In this document: piece after piece, positions 33,100-43,757 of the stretch
Position numbering within the stretch: the first letter of the stretch is position 1
How the letters are laid out: each line of letters starts with the position of its first letter
Source of the DNA: Gibbula magus
Lineage: Eukaryota > Mollusca > Gastropoda > Trochida > Trochidae
Direction: 5' to 3'
Length of the DNA: 64,000 nucleotides
Assembly: GCA_936450465.1 (NCBI GenBank)
Contig: OW388305.1
Span: forward strand, 41,554,687-41,618,686
Position numbers and translations under genes: made by a program
Notes under the pieces: generated by a model
Databases searched by the model: none
What the model was told of the DNA's origin: nothing
The model's input: the letters and a program-made list of their open reading frames with translations, nothing else

Positions 33100-33640
33100 A
33101 CTTGCAACGCCCTGGTCATATATAGGACCGATGGGCTTCTGACATGGCATGGCTTCCGGCATCTATCCGTCTGTCTGTCTATTCGTCTTTTCACTTTTTC
33201 GACTTCTTCTCCAGAACCAATGACTCTAGATAGCTGAAATTTAATTTGCAGACTCCTTGGCAAAGGAAGATTCTAAATTTTAAATTTTGAGAGCCTGTAA
33301 AACCTATTTTCATCTTATTCTCTAGTTTCAAAAGTTCTTGATAGGTGAACAGTTGTGTGCAGACTCATTGGCCAATGAGGATTCTAAATTGTAAATTTGG
33401 TGACCCCGTGATCCCAAATAGGGGCTTTTATCGATGTAATAAAGCAATCTCATAAATTTGATATCTTAATCTGCTAATTGTCAAAGGTCAAATACTCCTG
33501 TAGCAAAATTCTATACATCTCCCTTTGAGTGAATGTTCAAAAACAATAATCTGATATGGTACAGTTCGTTTATGTTAACAAGGTCATGATAACTGTAGAT
33601 TTTTTCAACATCATGCACAAATTCAGTGTATAAGTGACAC
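33100..33640. repeat. Dispersed repeat with two related segments
   Basis: The phrase GACTC(C/A)TTGGC-AA-GA(A/G)GATTCTAAATT occurs at about 33250 and 33365, each preceded by a similar stretch ending in TGCAGACTC. TCTGTCTGTCTATTCGTC is part of the left segment. Non-coding; the phrasing is like repeats I know from other marine invertebrates, but I cannot name the family. Confidence 0.45.
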
Positions 33641-34479
33641 AGCAGGAAGCATCGATTTTCATTAAGATTTTACCTTATTTTGATGCCTACCTTTTATTTC
33701 CTAAGTACATTAGTTATCCGTTGTTAAAATTTAGAACTTCTAATCACTGTTTGGCTGTCGAGACAGGTCGTTGGAATAATACCAAAATTGAAAAAATGGA
33801 ACATGTAGATTATCCGACTCACCTTCAATAGCAGATGAATTTTACTATATTTTCGTTGTCCTACTTTCCATGAAACCAGAAAAATTTATGTTCCAGCAAG
33901 ACTACTTAACTTCGCAAATATTTCATCTTATAGACAACTCTTCACCACACTGGATTGTATTATTTAAAGAAACCTAGCTAAGTTCATAATCATTATATTC
34001 TCTACAATTTCAAAAGCTAAGAAACCTGACCAATAATGTGCTTAGATCATTTAAACTTGTTTCGTTTTTGTATATATGACTGTACATAAACATAGTTGAA
34101 AATATCCTATTATAACCCACCGCCATTTTGACATATTGTACATAATATGATTTATTATGAATATATACTCTTATATATGTGTTTTTTAAAAATAAAATGA
34201 AGTTTAAGTTGATACCGATACCACTAACCATTATTGAGGGATGAACTAACATCATTAGGTACATTAATATGTACGTATTGTCATGGACAAAGAAAACAAC
34301 CCTGCCTCGCAAGTAATTACTGTGTTATAGTCTGAAAGATACAGCTATTTCGCAAGCGGAATGAGCCAAGCAGCACAGCTTGAGGGATTTATGAGTACTA
34401 TTAAGAAGCCCCGACTATGTGGACTGTGGAGTATTGTTAACATTAGAAAAGCTCAAATCTGTCAATGATTACGGTCAAG
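33641..34479. other. No gene recognised
   Basis: AT-rich; the frames seen are short and without family resemblance. Confidence 0.45.
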
Positions 34480-35080
34480 ACTTAGTCGTTGGCATACTTT
34501 TTTGCGAATTTGCCTTATTTTAACCATAAACACGTTGAATCATTACATGATTGCTATTCACAATGAAACGTGATCACAGAGTATTGATGGTCAAAGGTCA
34601 AGGTCACGAGAGATAGTCAAGGTCACGAGTTGTAAAATCTCTAAACATCTTGTAAACAGGTTAACTTGAACAGTTTCTCTGCTGTGAGGCTCTTATTTGG
34701 TATTTATTACCTACGAGGGAAATAATATTGAGGTTAACATTTTTCACACTAGAAAGGGCAAAATATAACTTTGTCATGGTGACGTGACGTCGTAAACAAT
34801 GCTATTACGTCAAGCTTTGTCTATGACATTGTGTTCACGGGTGACCGTCAGCCTATGGTTGACAGTTGATTTTGGCATATTTTCAGGAATTTCATGACTT
34901 CGGTTATATATAGAATATTATATTCGTGTTTATATCCTACTATATTTACGACATATGTGCCTGAATATCAGTGTATCCCTCGCTCTCGCTACTGATAGTC
35001 ATGGCACTCGTGTCGTTAAATGTTATGACGTGAAAGATCAAGGTCATACCGAGGTCATGACTAAGGCATCAACAATTAAA
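34480..35080. repeat. TCAAGGTCA-rich dispersed repeat, further copies
   Basis: 34500-34640 matches the 18.2-18.8-kb units (TGCCTTATTTTAACCATAAACAC, ATGATTGCTATTCACAATGAAA, GGTCAAAGGTCAAGGTCACG). A second fragment around 35035 reads AGATCAAGGTCATACCGAGGTCATGAC. The spacing of AGGTCA half-sites varies. Confidence 0.7.
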
Positions 35081-36450
35081 CTTCGTTGGTCAGGTGACAG
35101 TTCTCGGTTGACAGCCCGGCATCCCATAATAGCAGACAGCAACAGTAAAAACAAAGGGACATAATTCAGAATTAACGGTGTAACGAAAAATGTGTGACCT
35201 GTGAAGATGTGTACCAAAGATTGTATTTTGATTGTTAGCTTAGTTGCACGGCGAAACGCATTCAAGTATAACCTAGGGCTCCAAACATCAGCAACGTCAC
35301 ATGTTTTGCGAACGGACTTTTGGCAACTGACAGTATAGAAATGAACTGGGTATCCTACTTTGATGTTATAAGCTCTTTGGTATCATACAAAATATTCACA
35401 TTTCGTATTAATGTTGAAAGAGTGTATATATCTAAAGAATTCGAACTAACCATACATTTGTAAATGTCTGAATGCTCACGGATAGTGACTCCAGGATAAA
35501 TCCAGCTGTTTGGTAAAGTAATATAAACCAAACTGATTTTAACACGTTATTACTGATTTATTGATTACAAAGAATTGAACGCCTCTAGCAATCGTTAGTG
35601 ATGACATCAGATATGATTGTAACTTTCATGTGATGTAATTATATAGAAAACCATTTTGCCAATAACTTAGTTTATTTTATAGATGTCATATACATACATA
35701 TTATTACGATCATCATTTAAACATGCATTTGACGTCAGAATAAATAAAGTTAATACAAATCACCAAATAGATTTCAGTTATTGAAATAAACATATTAATG
35801 TCACATCTGTTTGAATTTTTAAAAGTACAATGACAAGGTTATGGTATTTAATACAAATGAAAACAAAAAGAGAGAATAGTAAAGTAGCCGAAAACTGAAT
35901 TTACCTCATAAGGCTTGACATAATCATCGAGTATAAATTTCAATAAATATGCCTCTCCTAAATACTGATGGAGATATAAAATGCAGACAAAATTCGACAC
36001 ATTAGTATTCACATTAAGTACTTAATCAATTCCTTCAAAAGGCTAAATTAGGCCATGTGAATGCAGTCTATGAATATCAAATGTCTAATAAAAACATATT
36101 CATACAATGTCTCATGGTTACTATTTGTTTATCAAAAGTCTCTTGTAAATATTAAGATATGCGATGTAGAAAACAATTCGAAACATTTACATAAAATATG
36201 CACATTACATCAGTTGATAAATTTCTTCAAAAAAGAACAACTAGACCATGAAGTGTATTCAGTTTGTAGTTAGCTAAATATATTAAAATTAATGCAAACA
36301 TAAGTTATATTTTTGAAAAAGTGTGCAAATTTATAATTAGTCCAGCATAAATTTCTTCAAAAGGCACAAATTGATAAAACATATTAAACATAATCTGCAA
36401 AATCATTTCTCACATAAAGTGATAGAAACATACAAGGCTAAAACATGCTT
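35081..36450. other. No gene recognised
   Basis: AT-rich sequence. A frame at 36061-36273 has no recognisable features. Confidence 0.45.
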
Positions 36451-36484
36451 GGACAGACGGACAGACGGACAGACGGACAGACAG
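36451..36484. repeat. (GGACAGAC)n microsatellite, about 4 units
   Basis: Four tandem 8-bp units; its complement GTCTGTCC resembles the GTCTGTCTGTC run of the repeat at 33165. Confidence 0.9.
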
Positions 36485-37165
36485 GTTGAGATTTTTGGTT
36501 ATAATATCTTTGAAGTGCGACTCAGTCAAGCGTGTCTCTGGCTATTGTGGACCACTTAAAAGGCCCTGGATACCTTTACAGAACTGACTTTGAACTTTCC
36601 CAGCATATTATATTTTGTTATAGTGGCAAACAGTCCCACATATTACAAGAGTAAAAACCACATGGTAGAATAACTCATTCCCAATTCGAACACCTCCTAA
36701 TGGGTACAGACAATGGGCCTTATTGTCATTAGAGAGAATCCTTAGCCTTTCAGATACAGATTTTGTGTGGTCTGTAGTTCGACCTGATGAATATATCATT
36801 TACTTAGAGGCCAGACAATTTTACATGCAAGGTATTTCTTTCTCAATAATGGATATCCTTTGATGGACATTTCAGTTTGGATCTCAAAATAAGAAATAAA
36901 CTTTTCGGAGCATTACACCGTAAATAACAAGTGTTAGCATACTTCTTTACAAACAAAATCAAGCAAACGTTGGACTTCTGCAGGGTACTTAAAGAAGTGA
37001 AGAAGTGATTCAACCCGCGATCCTGTAGTGAGTACTTCAATCCCCATCAGTGTCTACTGAGTGACTGGTTCAAATATTTAAGGTGACGTTGGTATCGCAT
37101 GATTGAAAAATTCAGAGGTAGATATCACTGAAAAAGGAACAGTTCAAATTGTCTTACATAGGTTA
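36485..37165. other. No gene recognised
   Basis: No coding or repeat signal that I can support. Confidence 0.4.
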
Positions 37166-37169
37166 TTAC

Positions 37170-37234
37170 AGGTGATTAAAACCATTGATAATAATAATAA
37201 TACAAAACATAAATAATAATAATAATAAAAAAAA

Positions 37235-37289
<55 letters not shown>

Positions 37290-37462
37290 GGTTTATTGTC
37301 CTCATTACAAGGAATTTGGAAATTCGATTTGTACCAGTGACACCCGGCAGCCACGGTGTTGTTCTATCCTTATCATGCTGAAGTTGGGAACCAACAATTC
37401 CCATCTTTTAACGTATTTGACATAGGGTGATTAGCGGAAACTCTACCAACTGAGCTACATCC
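37170..37462 (-). mobile_element. tRNA-derived SINE with (ATT)n tail
   Basis: The minus-strand head GGGGATGTAGCTCAGTTGGT-AGAGTTTCCGC is a clear tRNA D-arm with A box. A degenerate B box (GTTGGTTCCCAACTT) follows farther downstream than in a tRNA. The element ends in (ATT)n at 37189-37287. Because the anticodon and T arms are not tRNA-like, it is a SINE, not a tRNA gene. It belongs to a different family from the SINE at 3014-3325. Confidence 0.65.
37189..37287. repeat. (AAT)n microsatellite, SINE tail
   Basis: AAT/TAA trinucleotide run with a short interruption (TACAAAACATAA) and an A9 tract. Confidence 0.95.
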
Positions 37463-38641
37463 CCAGCCATGTGGTTACACTCATCAACCTTATCCACCCT
37501 TTGAAATTGTAAAATTTATTGTACTGCAAAACACTGTGTTCTTTGGGATAAGCATACATGAACTGCTTTCAAATGCCATTCAATCTCACTTTAAAGATGT
37601 TTGCGAACGTGGAGTCGAAACCTAGCCTGTAAGTGAAGGAGAAACAATGACTTTATGGTATTTTGTGTATTAGACAACTCTAGAGGGAGACCAATTCTAG
37701 TTATAGGAACATAATCTGGTCTTACGTTTAAAGATATCTTACATCAGGTCTTACATAAAAAAGAAACACCTCAACAGTATGACTTCAGTAGCAAAAACAA
37801 ATTCCAGAAAAAAAGAATCCTAAAATAGTATATAGAAAACCCACACTAATCATAGTCTAATGATCTTAACAGAAAGGTTACGTATGGTTTACAAAAGTTC
37901 AATAGATGTTTTAACAATGGTTTTATCTTTTGACATTAATTTTACGACATTTTACACAATTTATTCATGTCATTGATTGTTGTTATTGCAATAATTAAAT
38001 AGCGTTTACTACATCCTGTTTATGAAATAATATAAGATATTCAAAACAAACGTTTTCTAACCTTAAAGTTATTTAAGAGGTAATGTGTAATCAAAACAAG
38101 TGTATTCACGGAGAGTGTCGTCACAATACAATACAACTTTTGCAATATGCTCATCGAGTGAAACTGAATTCTCTCATTCTCTTCATCATGTTTTATTCAT
38201 TTTCGTATTTTTTTCTCTTAATGAACATATACATGTATCATAACATACCTATTAAACATGTGTATTGAGATCTTTCATATGTCTGAACTGAAGCGCAATA
38301 GTCTTTTGTTTCCAAATGCCATGATTTGTGAACAAACTCCATTTAATTAAGGAATGATAGACCTACACAGAGCCTTTATAAAGGATATATGTTTATAATG
38401 GTCATGCAGAATGAGTTTTGATATCACCACTATCTAGATATAAAAATACGAAGTACACAAGAATGAGTTTATTTCCTGATAAGTTCAGCAAGGACGCTTT
38501 TATGTAAATGGCCATCAAAGAATGGTAAACGGTTTAGTGTTAAGATTAAGGGCAATTTTGTTGACATACTGTATTAAAAAAACATGTTTTAATGTGTTAT
38601 CTGAAGTACAAACGAACATCAACCTAACATAAATCTACTTT
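37463..38641. other. No gene recognised
   Basis: AT-rich, no long frame or repeat. Confidence 0.4.
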
Positions 38642-40921
38642 GCACCCCAATTTCACTGAGCTGCGAATTCCAAAAGTCTTCACGACAATTCCCGACTCTT
38701 CCCAACTTTTCGGCTACGACTTTGTCAGCATGAGTCCGGGAACATTTGGCTTAAATTGTCAAATTTGATATTTCTATGAGATACTTTCGAACTACTTACC
38801 ACATAGTGCGGGGGAACTACTGACCCGTTCATGACTAACTGTCAACTCTTTCGCAACACTAATCCGCCACCACGACTCGGACAAGTACTCATTTCCGACC
38901 CACTCACGACTATTGTACGATTCGTACACAACCATGGCGACTCATCACAACCCAGATATACCCTTCAAAGAAAGAAACGGATAGGTGGGTATATTTTTTA
39001 AAAGAATGAGCATTAAAAATCTATTGTAAATAATTACACTTTTTGTTGATAAAATTATATCCGGGTATATGAAAACCTAACAAAACACCAAAGCGCACCG
39101 ATGCATTCATCATGTGAGTCAATACGGGTAATTTGCAGAAAATGCATGAAAAGGTCGCTCTAAGTTCCGAATTCGCATAATGCAGGTGAAAATCAAGAAA
39201 AAACCTCTGCAAAATCATGACTATATAAGATACAATCCCTGTTCCACATTTTTTGGTAGCTAAGCCATTGTGAAATCGAATGGAAAATGCCGAGAATGTC
39301 CGACACTGACCGGAACAACGACATCAGACGACTGAAGGCGAGCAGTCACAGTTACATGTTGCTCGACACCTTGGGGTTGATCAAACCACTATTTGCCGTC
39401 TTTTGTGACCGCTACACGCAAACCAATTCGACAAAAGTTTGTCATAGAAGTGATCGTCCTTGAGTGACCACTGGATGTCAGGACCGCTACAGTTCACATG
39501 GGGAATCGGCATCTGACGGGAATAGACACCATGGCCAGACTGCCCAAATTGAGGACGCTGTCGGACCAGACGGTCAGAAACTTACTTCGAGCAGCTGGTT
39601 TGAGGGCATGAAGACCTCTGCTTTTACCTATTCTGACGCTACGTCATCAACGTCAATGGGTCAGATGATGCAGAAATGTGAGAGTTTGCTAATTGGCGAA
39701 GGGTTTAGTTCAACGATGAATCACGCTGAATTCAAAGGACGGAAGACACAGGTTGTATAGACGTCAAAATTTTTCCAAAATTGTATCCCTGAGTTTGACA
39801 AATTCGGCGGTGGGAGCGTCATGGTGTGGGGAGCGATCTCCTACAACCAAAGGTACAAGCTTGTGGTGGTCTGAGGCAATTTGAACGCTAATGGATACAT
39901 AGACCAAATCTTACGTCCTCACCTGTGTCACGTTATCAACCAACGTCCGGAAATATTCCAGCAGAACAATGACAGGCCCCACACTGCCTGTGAGACATTT
40001 GACTTCCTCACCAATGAGAACATCAACGTCATCCCATGTCCCTAAAATTCGCCGGATTTGAACCCAATAGAGCACGTCTGGGATGAGTTGAATAGAGGTC
40101 TGCCATCAAAATCCTCTGCAAACGTTACAGGACCTTAGCTAGGGTTGCAGCAAGAGTTGCAAAACATGCCACAGGAAGCAATTCGTCGAGTTATCCGGCC
40201 CATGCAACGGAAGTGCCAGTCTGTCCAGTCTGTCAGTCTGTGTTGGCAGCCAGGGGTAGTAATAACAGATACTGAGAGCATCGCCCAATATCGGAGACAT
40301 TATCAGTCTGAATAAACAATTTTTTTCAGAAAACTGGGAAGACATGTATGGACTATTACTGTACTAATTTTCAACTATTTACGAGACTTCACTATTTCTA
40401 CAGGCTTGTTTGAAAACTCTGATTAAAGATTTCAAAATATCACCTATGCGTTTCTTTTCTTGAATAGTTTATAACTCACTTACGAGTCACATATGAGTTG
40501 CTTTGCCTTATTGTCGTGTTTAGTCTGGAATGGGTCGTCACTGGTCGCCTTTGAGTAGTCGTACGCAAGTTGCTATTAGTCCTACTACCTATTCCCGACT
40601 CACACATGACCACCATGACTCAATAGGACTGGATACGAGTAAATACGACTGATAAGACGACTAAATACGACCCAATAAGAAACAGATACGAGCCACTTAT
40701 GACTAGATCGCGACTGAATACGACTTAAAAAGTCAGAAGTGAGTTTTTGAACATGTTAAAAAACAGTGCTGACTAAATTTGACCTCCCGACCCTTCAAGA
40801 CTCTTGGAGACTCATCTACGCTTCAAGCCAACTTATGGGGACTCAGACACGTCTCACTTACTGACTATTTAAGGAAACGGCAACGACAACGAATCGTAGC
40901 TCAGTGAAATGGGGGTTTTAA
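38642..40921. mobile_element. Large TIR element with internal Tc1 relic
   Basis: Inverted ends: left ACCCCAATTTCACTGAGCTG-CGA, right (complement) ACCCCCATTTCACTGAGCTA-CGA. Both subterminal regions are full of short CGACT/ACGAC-type words. The interior holds a Tc1-like transposase relic that appears to be a separate, nested insertion. The TSD was not identified and the superfamily of the outer element is unknown. Confidence 0.6.
39300..40260 (+). pseudogene. Tc1-like transposase, heavily broken
   Basis: Plus-strand fragments in several frames: VQRRITLNSKDGRHRLYRRQ, GGSVMVWGAISYNQRYKLVV, NANGYIDQILRPHL, QQNNDRPHTACETFDFL, NSPDLNPIEHVWDELNRGL. These align with Tc1 transposases: the G-S-V-M-V-W-G-A block, the region of the second Asp (normally HDNA-x-x-H, here NNDRPH), and SPDLNPIEH with the third acidic residue (DD34E). 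Frameshifts and stops (for example after VIPCP) inactivate it. Confidence 0.85.
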
Positions 40922-41160
40922 CGTTACATATGTGGACTCAGCTCAGTTCTGTCCTTCATTTATAATACCACTGTTCCAACCTGCTAAGTCATTTATCTGA
41001 CTTAGCAACTCCGTCCAGGCGAGTTTTAATTGCTTCTATTGCATATTCTCCAATTGTTGTACCATGACAGTGACAAAAACGTTTGTAAAAACTTACTTAA
41101 CAATAATAAGGCATTTTTTATGGCAATAACTTAAGACAATAGCTTTATAAATAATACAAT
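40922..41160. other. No gene recognised
   Basis: Short spacer next to the lectin pseudo-exon. Confidence 0.4.
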
Positions 41161-41224
41161 GAACTTCAACTTCTGCAAAGTCAAGAAGTTTCTTGTGGCC
41201 AGGATCTGCTGTTACAGTTGATAT
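41161..41224 (-). pseudogene. FTP lectin exon 3 pseudogene, 3' part (split by retrotransposon)
   Basis: The minus strand reads ATATCAACTGTAACAGCAGA ... GACTTTGCAGAAGTTGAAGT, matching the end of exon 2587-2841. The normal donor is replaced (GTTCATTG instead of GACGGTAATT). The 5' part of the same exon lies on the far side of the retrotransposon at 48529-48697. ATAT at 41221-41224 is one copy of the target duplication. Confidence 0.85.
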
Positions 41225-41410
41225 TGTAGCGATAAGTTCTATGGAGGTTAGTCTCCAACCTGGCGTGGGAATCGCTACAGACGACGACAGACGACAGACA
41301 CGTTATGTCAGTTAGGCCATCTTTATTTCGTCTGCTCTTGATACAGGCGCGTAGGTAGAGTGTGTGGCGAGTCAAGAAGGCAGTACTAATCGCTACTCGA
41401 TAGCACTACA
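41225..41410 (-). repeat. 3' LTR of the Ty3 element
   Basis: 186 bp, TG...CA in both orientations (starts TGTAGCGATAAG, ends TAGCACTACA). Matches the copy at 48343-48528 throughout as far as I can read. Contains tandem ACGACGACAGACGACAGACA. Reading frames inside the LTRs are not genes. Confidence 0.97.
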
Positions 41411-41413
41411 CTA

Positions 41414-41427
41414 CCCCCCTTTCTTTA
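41414..41427 (-). other. Polypurine tract of the Ty3 element
   Basis: On the minus strand AAAGAAAGGGGGG ends 3 nt before the 3' LTR. This is the usual plus-strand DNA primer for reverse transcription. Confidence 0.85.
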
Positions 41428-41460
41428 AAGAATGGACACTGTAATATGAAGTTAACGGAT

Positions 41461-43302
41461 TTACAAATTAAGTTTTCTAGGCTTCCTGATCTTCCTTCCC
41501 TTTGTGCTGAAGAGTACTTCTGGAGAAGCAGCAAACAGCGACATGTCCACCGTGGTCTCGTCCTGGGTGTTCACTCCCTCATCTGCTTCTTCTGCTTCCT
41601 CAGTAGGGACCATGGTCTTACTGTGCCTCTGTGGCTCCAGTGAGTCTGTGATCCCTTCATCCATGTGGTTTCCACCAATCTTCTTTTCACTGTGCCTCGG
41701 TGGCTCCAGTTGATGTGCACCAATTTCAGCCCAGGGCCCCTCTAGACTTTGTTTGGATCCACTGTGCCACTGTGGCACCAGTGGCCATGTTTCATCCTTA
41801 GCACAATATGTGTCAGCCTCACTGTGCCTCTGTGGCTCCAGTGTCTCTGTGGTGTCCTTGGGAAGACTGTCAGCTATACTGTGCCCTTGAGGCTCCAGTG
41901 ACTCCTCCTCTACAGTCTTTAACTTTTTTTCATTTTTGCTGCCAATGTTTGCCCTAATTCTCGCCACCCAGTATGGAATATTGTCACTTTGGTATCGCTT
42001 CATTCTATTGAAGTGCAAGATCCTCTGAGTTTTCTGGTCCGTAACTTTATATAGAACCGGTCCAAGCACAGCTATGATGACATATGGACCTTTCCAGAGT
42101 GCCTGTAGTTTAGGAGACTTGCCCACAGTTTTTGTAGAGTCAGCGACCAATACAAGATCTCCCAGGACATATGGTTTTCCGGTACGTCTCAGATCATGAG
42201 TTTGTTTCTGTTTTCTTTGAATATCTTTCAGTTTCTTTCTTACCAGGTCTTGGTCTTCTGTCATCACCTCCTGCAGATGTTGAAGGTAAGGCAAGGGCTT
42301 ATTTGAATCTTTCTCCGGCACCCTCCTGTGAACTGACGCTTCAGGACCATATACTTCTCTTCCAAACATTAGCTTGTTTGGTGTGAGTCCAGTTGCTGTA
42401 TGGGGTGTGCTCCTGTATGCCGATGTCAAGTAAGGAAGATGTGCGTCCCAATCACTTTGATCCTGACTGCAATAGCAGCGTATCATTTGTAACAGTGTAC
42501 GATTGAACCTTTCAACAAGACCATTTGAGGATGGATGGTACGGAGTTGTTCTTGTTTTGGCAATGTCAAGCAAGATGCACACACGTTTGAATAAGTTGCT
42601 ATCAAAATTCCTTCCTTGGTCTGTGTGAACTTCGATAGGTGCTCCGTACCTAGTCACAAACTCTTCCACAAAGGTTTTGCAGACCGTTTCAGCCTCTTGG
42701 TTTGGAAGGGCAAAAGCCTCAACCCATTTGGTAAATTGATCCATGATGACCAAGATGTACTTGTTACCTTTCGCAGAAACTGGAAATGGCCCAAGAATGT
42801 CCAACTGCACACGATCTAATGGTGACCCACTTTGATACTCTTGTAGGGGAGCCTTGATTTTTCGATTTTCCTTCTTCTTGACTTGACATGTGTGGCACAT
42901 GGTAACAAACTGTTCCACATCCGCTGAAAGACTGTGCCAAAAGAAAAATTGCCTTACACGCTCCCTTGTTCTTGTTACTCCTGGGTGGCCTGAAAGAGGG
43001 GATTCGTGGCATGACTTGAGGACTTCATCCTTCAGTCTCCTCGGAACTATGAGTAGCAACTTTGAATTTTCATGAGCTCCTTCCCATCGATAATAAAGGA
43101 CACCTTCCTTCCTTTCAATCTGGTTTCTACAAAGCCAGTAGTGTTTTAGCGCTTGACTTTCCAGTAACAGATCCTCTTTCCTGGTAGGGGCTGTACTGTC
43201 TATCCACATGTGGACTCTGCCTAATTCTGGATCGTTCCTCTGTGCCACCTCCAATTCCTTGCAAGAATATCCTCCGGCCCAAGGGTTTTTGAATGGTTCC
43301 AT
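41461..43302 (-). CDS. Ty3 integrase with repeat-bearing C-terminal tail
   Basis: Open frame of 613 codons; coding probably enters it by frameshift from the RNase H frame rather than at the first Met. Zinc-binding HHCC: H99, H106, C136, C139. Catalytic core D168 (VQLDILGPF), D228 (VHTDQGRNF), E264 (NGLVERFNRTL), i.e. DDX35E. A GPY/F-type module follows (LWKGPYVIIAVLGPVLYKV). Residues about 470-590 carry five imperfect copies of LEPQ-x-HS (LEPQGHS, LEPQRHS, LVPQWHS, LEPPRHS, LEPQRHS), acidic in between. The integrase core looks intact; tail function is unknown. Confidence 0.92.
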   Translation of the reverse strand: MEPFKNPWAGGYSCKELEVAQRNDPELGRVHMWIDSTAPTRKEDLLLESQALKHYWLCRNQIERKEGVLYYRWEGAHENSKLLLIVPRRLKDEVLKSCHESPLSGHPGVTRTRERVRQFFFWHSLSADVEQFVTMCHTCQVKKKENRKIKAPLQEYQSGSPLDRVQLDILGPFPVSAKGNKYILVIMDQFTKWVEAFALPNQEAETVCKTFVEEFVTRYGAPIEVHTDQGRNFDSNLFKRVCILLDIAKTRTTPYHPSSNGLVERFNRTLLQMIRCYCSQDQSDWDAHLPYLTSAYRSTPHTATGLTPNKLMFGREVYGPEASVHRRVPEKDSNKPLPYLQHLQEVMTEDQDLVRKKLKDIQRKQKQTHDLRRTGKPYVLGDLVLVADSTKTVGKSPKLQALWKGPYVIIAVLGPVLYKVTDQKTQRILHFNRMKRYQSDNIPYWVARIRANIGSKNEKKLKTVEEESLEPQGHSIADSLPKDTTETLEPQRHSEADTYCAKDETWPLVPQWHSGSKQSLEGPWAEIGAHQLEPPRHSEKKIGGNHMDEGITDSLEPQRHSKTMVPTEEAEEADEGVNTQDETTVDMSLFAASPEVLFSTKGRKIRKPRKLNL

Positions 43303-43754
43303 TTCAACAGTTTCTCCTTCACACGTCTTGTTGCTAGTGGTACAACATAGTCTACCTCACTGTCAAACTGTTCCCATGCTCCGGTTACCTTTTCACAATG
43401 TTTGCAACCCCCGCATGGAAGAGATTTCAAGGTCCCTGCTGAATAGCAATCACAAGTCAAAATACTTGGGTTCCTTGATAAGGCATCAGCATTACCGTGA
43501 GCCTTTCCTTCTCTATGTTGAACTGTGAATGTGTATTGACTGAGCTCTTCTAGCCATCTGGCAAGTTGGCCTTGAGGTGATTTGAACCTGAACAACCATG
43601 TCAGACTATTATGGTCTGTCCTGATTGTAAACTTCCTTCCCAAAAGGTAATATTTGAAGTAATTTGTGAAGTATACAATGGCTAGAAGTTCTTTTCTGGT
43701 AACGCAGTACCTCTCTTGTTCCTTGGTGAGTTTCTTGCTACCATAGGCCAGCAC
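43221..43754 (-). CDS. Ty3 RNase H and linker, segment between two breaks
   Basis: In the same frame as the upstream RT but separated from it by a TAA at 43758-43760. It contains YGSKKLTKEQERYCVTRKE, TIRTDHNSLTWLFRFK and HGNADALSR, the middle and end of Ty3 RNase H including the TDH catalytic region; the first Asp block (LDTDASNYG) lies before the stop. The frame then ends within an 81-nt overlap with the integrase frame, which is displaced by -1. The sequence looks coding up to about 43320, where the frame changes. Confidence 0.88.
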   Translation of the reverse strand: MLAYGSKKLTKEQERYCVTRKELLAIVYFTNYFKYYLLGRKFTIRTDHNSLTWLFRFKSPQGQLARWLEELSQYTFTVQHREGKAHGNADALSRNPSILTCDCYSAGTLKSLPCGGCKHCEKVTGAWEQFDSEVDYVVPLATRRVKEKLLKWNHSKTLGPEDILARNWRWHRGTIQN

Positions 43755-43757
43755 TCT

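Noticed and set aside
37144..37404. Poly-Leu/Ile frames near 37.2 kb
   Set aside because: Translation of the (AAT)n SINE tail.
41181..41375. 64-70-aa minus-strand frames, repeated at 48281-48493
   Set aside because: They lie within the LTRs and are copies of one non-coding sequence.
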